This document shows, in pieces, positions 61,071 through 64,000 of a stretch of DNA of 64,000 nucleotides. Where the stretch lies: positions 2,046,001 through 2,110,000 of the forward strand of contig OX044365.1 of assembly GCA_943846755.1 (NCBI GenBank), given 5' to 3'. Every line of letters starts with the position of its first letter. Position 1 is the stretch's first letter. Source of the DNA: UBA8752 sp002336475 (GTDB lineage: Bacteria > Bacteroidota > Bacteroidia > Flavobacteriales_D > Sanyastnellaceae). The notes under the pieces are model-generated. The model was not told where the DNA came from and searched no databases. It saw only the letters and a list, made by a program, of their open reading frames with translations. Position numbers and translations under genes: made by a program.

Positions 61071-62066
61071 TTAACGCAGGCCATGGCTTCCTTCTTGTCC
61101 CAAGATGCGCTGGGCGTTTTCCGCATCGGATTTGAGCTGGCCTATGAGGGCCTGTGGGCCGTCAAACTTTTGGATGTCCCGCATGCGCTCTACAAACACC
61201 ACCTCTAGCTCTGTACCGTAAAGGTTGGGGCTCTCAGCAGTAAACAAGTGCACTTCCACAGTGGGTTTGCCGGTGGGGCTGTCAAAGGTTGGACGGGGCC
61301 CAATGTTGACCATGCCACCCCAAGTTTGTGGCGCCGGGGCATTGTTTTCCGAGCGCTCTTCATCGGAGACCAGCGCCACTTTCGCTGCATACACGCCCTC
61401 TGCAGGAAGGAGCTGGTGAGGTTCTGTGGCGGCGAGGTTGGCGGTTCTGAATCCCAACGTTCGTCCCCTTCCGTCTCCGGCCACGACTTCTCCACGCCAA
61501 GCGTGCCGGCGACCGAGCAAGGCATGGGCTGCGGTCAGGTCTCCATCGCGCAGCCTCTGCCGGACTTTGGTGCTGGATACTGTGAGTTCGCCTTCGATGT
61601 GGGCGGGAATGTGCTGCACGTTGAAACCAAAAGTCTCGCCGCAGGCCCGAAGCAGTTCCACATCGCCTTCGCGGCCTGCGCCGAAACGGTGGTCATGTCC
61701 CACTACAATGGTGGTGGTGCCAAGGCCTTCCACCAAAACGTCACGGACAAACTCTTCGGGCTTGAGCCTCGAAAACGCACGGTCGAAGGGTTGAATGACA
61801 AGGTGGTCAAGCCCGGTTTGAGCCAAACAAGCTGCACGTTGGCCCATGGATTGAATCAATTCGAGTCCGCTGGCATCGCCGAACAGCACTTGGCGCGGGT
61901 GGGGGTCGAACGTCAGAACGACGGTTTCGGATTCTTCCTCTCGGGCTTTTTGTACCATCCAATCGAGCAGCGCTCTGTGGCCCAGGTGCACGCCGTCGAA
62001 GGTGCCTGTGGTCACAATGCGCCGTTGGCCGGGCGGAAAGTGGGGAAGTCCTCGGTGAATGCGCAC
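61071..62066 (-). CDS. ribF: Bifunctional riboflavin kinase/FAD synthetase RibF
   Basis: The 331-residue enzyme turns riboflavin into FMN and FAD. The N-terminal FAD synthetase part has TTGTFDGVHLGHRALL, VLTFDPHPRQVL and VVGHDHRFGAGREGD; the C-terminal riboflavin kinase part has GDGRGRTLGFRTANL, GVYAAKVAL and MVNIGPRPTFDSP. The start is taken as GTG 62066, giving normal N-terminal length; the upstream frame has no ATG near this point. A TAACTTAG box ends 5 bases before this GTG, so the message may be leaderless. It heads a minus-strand run ribF-LRR-nadR-pnuC. Confidence 0.94.
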   Translation of the reverse strand: MRIHRGLPHFPPGQRRIVTTGTFDGVHLGHRALLDWMVQKAREEESETVVLTFDPHPRQVLFGDASGLELIQSMGQRAACLAQTGLDHLVIQPFDRAFSRLKPEEFVRDVLVEGLGTTTIVVGHDHRFGAGREGDVELLRACGETFGFNVQHIPAHIEGELTVSSTKVRQRLRDGDLTAAHALLGRRHAWRGEVVAGDGRGRTLGFRTANLAATEPHQLLPAEGVYAAKVALVSDEERSENNAPAPQTWGGMVNIGPRPTFDSPTGKPTVEVHLFTAESPNLYGTELEVVFVERMRDIQKFDGPQALIGQLKSDAENAQRILGQEGSHGLR

Positions 62067-62071
62067 TGCTG

Positions 62072-62106
62072 CTAAGTTAGGATGGTCAAGCGAGGGTGCG
62101 TCCAAA
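62072..62106 (-). promoter_or_regulatory. Putative ribF promoter
   Basis: On the minus strand TTTG (62106-62103) and TAACTTAG (62079-62072, 7 of 8 to TAnnTTTG) are 23 bases apart. The predicted transcription start falls on the GTG start codon. Confidence 0.38.
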
Positions 62107-62195
62107 AGGGTGCTTTTTGGCGCGAATTCACAGGCGTTGAAAACTCGTTTAGAGGGAGAAGGGCATAGAGATGTCAGCAGGTCGCCTGTTTGGGT

Positions 62196-62203
62196 TAATT
62201 TTG
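62196..62203 (+). promoter_or_regulatory. Putative -7 box of the atpDC operon
   Basis: TAATTTTG matches TAnnTTTG exactly and lies 54 bases before the atpD ATG. No TTG is present at the usual -33 spacing. The box lies inside the longer frame that begins at 62171, which argues for the later ATG. Confidence 0.38.
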
Positions 62204-62257
62204 CGCCCAAATCAAGGGCCGAAAGGCTCACTCCATCAAGCGTTAATCCTCGCTACA

Positions 62258-63772
62258 ATGAGCCAAAACTTAGGTTCCATCACCCAGGTCATCGGTCCAG
62301 TTGTGGACATTAGTTTCCCCGCGGACGCGTCACTGCCCAAAATTCTCGAGGCCCTTGAGGTCGATCGGGAAGGTCAACCCCCACTTGTTCTCGAGTGCCA
62401 AAAGCACATCGGACAGGATACCATCCGTGCCATTGCGATGGACGGGACTGAGGGTCTTCGCCGCGGAATGACGGCCCGCCTGATGGGCCGTGCCATGAGC
62501 ATGCCGACTGGTGAGGCCATCAAGGGCCGCCTCTTCAACGTCACCGGAGATGCCATCGATGGTATTGACGGGGGCAAGGTTGCCAGCGCAGGTCCACGTG
62601 AGATTCACCAAGCTGCTCCGAAGTTCGAGGAATTGAGCACCAGTACGGACATCTTGACAACGGGCATCAAAGTGATCGACCTTATCGAGCCTTACTCCAA
62701 GGGTGGTAAGATTGGTCTATTCGGTGGTGCTGGTGTGGGCAAGACAGTCCTCATTATGGAGCTCATCAACAACATCGCCAAGGGCCACGACGGTTTGTCC
62801 GTGTTTGCCGGTGTAGGAGAGCGCACCCGTGAAGGAAACGACCTCCTCCGTGAGATGATCGAGTCAGGCGTCATCAATTACGGTGAGGCTTTTGAGAAGA
62901 GCATGGAAGAAGGCGGTTGGGACTTGTCTAAAGTGGACATGGAGCAATTGGCGACGAGCCAGGCCACTTTGGTGTTCGGTCAGATGAACGAGCCTCCAGG
63001 AGCCCGTGCCCGTGTGGCATTGAGCGGTCTCTCTGTTGCGGAGTACTTCCGCGATGGTGGTGGTGAGGGTGCAGGCCGAGACATTCTGTTCTTCATCGAC
63101 AACATCTTCCGCTTTACGCAGGCGGGATCTGAGGTTTCTGCGCTTTTGGGCCGTATGCCTTCTGCTGTGGGATACCAGCCAACCTTGGCTACAGAGATGG
63201 GTGCCATGCAGGAGCGGATTACTTCTACCAAGAAGGGTTCCATCACATCAGTACAGGCTGTTTACGTGCCTGCGGATGACTTGACTGACCCGGCTCCTGC
63301 TACGACTTTCGCCCACTTGGACGCCACAACGGTATTGTCGCGGAAGATTGCTTCTTTGGGCATCTATCCAGCTGTTGATCCGCTTGACTCTACCTCGCGC
63401 ATCCTCACCCCAGAGATTGTGGGTGACGAGCACTACCGCACTTCGGAGCGGGTAAAGGAGACCCTCCAGCGCTATGTTGAGCTGCAGGACATCATCGCGA
63501 TTCTCGGTATGGACGAGTTGAGTGAAGAGGACAAGCAGGTGGTACACCGTGCCCGCCGCGTGCAGCGCTTCCTTTCTCAGCCATTCCACGTCGCCGAGCA
63601 GTTCACTGGAATTCCAGGTGTGCTTGTTTCCATTGAGGACACCATCAAGGGCTTCAACATGATCTTGAACGGAGAGCTCGATCAGTATCCCGAAGCTGCC
63701 TTCAACCTGAAGGGCAACATCGACGAAGTGATTGAGGCTGGAGAGAAGATGCTCGCTGAAAGCGCTGCCTGA
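62258..63772 (+). CDS. atpD: F-type ATP synthase subunit beta
   Basis: The 504-residue catalytic subunit of F1, starting MSQNLGSITQVIGPVVDI. Walker A is GGAGVGKTVLIMEL, followed by GVGERTREGNDL, Walker B ILFFIDNIFRFTQAG, the DELSEED-loop variant DELSEEDKQVV and GFNMILNGELD near the end. It makes ATP from ADP and phosphate at the F1 head. atpD and atpC stand apart from the other atp genes, as is usual in this phylum. ATG 62258 gives the normal N-terminus; the longer frame from 62171 is not protein-like. Confidence 0.97.
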   Translation: MSQNLGSITQVIGPVVDISFPADASLPKILEALEVDREGQPPLVLECQKHIGQDTIRAIAMDGTEGLRRGMTARLMGRAMSMPTGEAIKGRLFNVTGDAIDGIDGGKVASAGPREIHQAAPKFEELSTSTDILTTGIKVIDLIEPYSKGGKIGLFGGAGVGKTVLIMELINNIAKGHDGLSVFAGVGERTREGNDLLREMIESGVINYGEAFEKSMEEGGWDLSKVDMEQLATSQATLVFGQMNEPPGARARVALSGLSVAEYFRDGGGEGAGRDILFFIDNIFRFTQAGSEVSALLGRMPSAVGYQPTLATEMGAMQERITSTKKGSITSVQAVYVPADDLTDPAPATTFAHLDATTVLSRKIASLGIYPAVDPLDSTSRILTPEIVGDEHYRTSERVKETLQRYVELQDIIAILGMDELSEEDKQVVHRARRVQRFLSQPFHVAEQFTGIPGVLVSIEDTIKGFNMILNGELDQYPEAAFNLKGNIDEVIEAGEKMLAESAA

Positions 63773-64000
63773 TGAAGGTTGAAATTCTCACTCCTGACGC
63801 CATTTTGTTTGACGGGGATGCACGCCATGTGTATCTCCCCGGTTCAGATGGTGCTTTGGGGGTTCTTGACCGCCATGCGGCCATGATCACCACCTTGACA
63901 AAGGGCACCGTGAAAGTGGACACTGCAGATGGCGAGCAGGCTTTTGACTTGAATGGCGGAACAGTCGAGGTGTTGGACAACAAGGTCCTCATCCTCGCAA
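63772..64000 (+). CDS. atpC: F-type ATP synthase subunit epsilon, N-terminal part
   Basis: The ATG shares its A with the last base of the atpD stop (TGATG), and the frame stays open to the right edge, leaving 76 residues. It begins MKVEILTPDAILFDGDARHV and continues with VYLPGSDGALGVLDRHAAM, the beta-sandwich pattern of subunit epsilon, which links the F1 head to the rotor and can inhibit ATP hydrolysis. The C-terminal part lies outside the window. Confidence 0.93.
   Translation, partial: MKVEILTPDAILFDGDARHVYLPGSDGALGVLDRHAAMITTLTKGTVKVDTADGEQAFDLNGGTVEVLDNKVLILA

Noticed and set aside
1..64000. tRNA, rRNA, riboswitch, transposase or integrase
   Set aside because: No cloverleaf, rRNA-like stretch, known riboswitch pattern, IS ends or recombinase motifs were noticed on either strand by eye.

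Overview
This window comes from a Bacteroidota chromosome, most likely order Flavobacteriales, and is rather GC-rich for that group (judged by eye). The evidence is an alternative complex III operon fused to cytochrome oxidase genes, type IX secretion (T9SS) parts (PorZ-like, SprA) and T9SS-sorted cargo, the gene order maeB-ruvA-sprA-gcvH-vanZ-tonB known from Flavobacteriia, and TAnnTTTG-like promoter boxes. No rRNA, tRNA, CRISPR array, integrase or transposase was seen. Genus and species cannot be told.

Layout. 1-1283: end of a PorZ-like T9SS protein and a SPOR-type exported protein. 1382-13268: one long respiratory operon, actABCDEF-coxBA, passing electrons from quinol to oxygen and closed by a strong terminator at 13289. 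13383-16747: ruvB, queG, trhO and a small conserved-looking protein. 16837-19252 (minus): an ABC transporter (ATPase, FtsX-like permease) with a DUF3299-like exported protein. 19292-27497: proline dehydrogenase, an M20 dipeptidase, a LEA14-like lipoprotein, a large Asp-box propeller protein, and two small secreted paralogues that carry an identical 30-base leader. A 165-base remnant of a dockerin-like protein end lies in the 420-base gap 23425-23846.

27540-46326 (minus) is the accessory heart of the window. A T9SS-sorted redoxin, a TlpA-like thioredoxin, a DUF6029 protein, an Omp28-like lipoprotein and a PorT-like barrel lead into two giant, cysteine-rich, paralogous surface proteins (2135 and 2295 residues). 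The two share about their first 1500 residues but end differently: SprB-like repeats plus a T9SS type B sorting domain in one, Kazal-like modules plus a dockerin-like EF-hand in the other. A 49-base near-perfect direct repeat, the end of the barrel gene, flanks the first giant gene, so that gene looks like a duplicated or excisable cassette.

46526-59364 (plus): a T9SS cargo protein, maeB, ruvA, sprA (T9SS translocon), gcvH, a VanZ-like gene and tonB. 59371-62066 (minus): ribF, a leucine-rich-repeat protein, a NadR-like kinase and pnuC, apparently one cofactor operon. 62258-64000: atpD and the start of atpC.

Coordinates of start codons were corrected from the longest open frames where a signal peptide, family length or promoter position argued for a later start. 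Domain and family names rest on motif recognition alone; no database search was possible.
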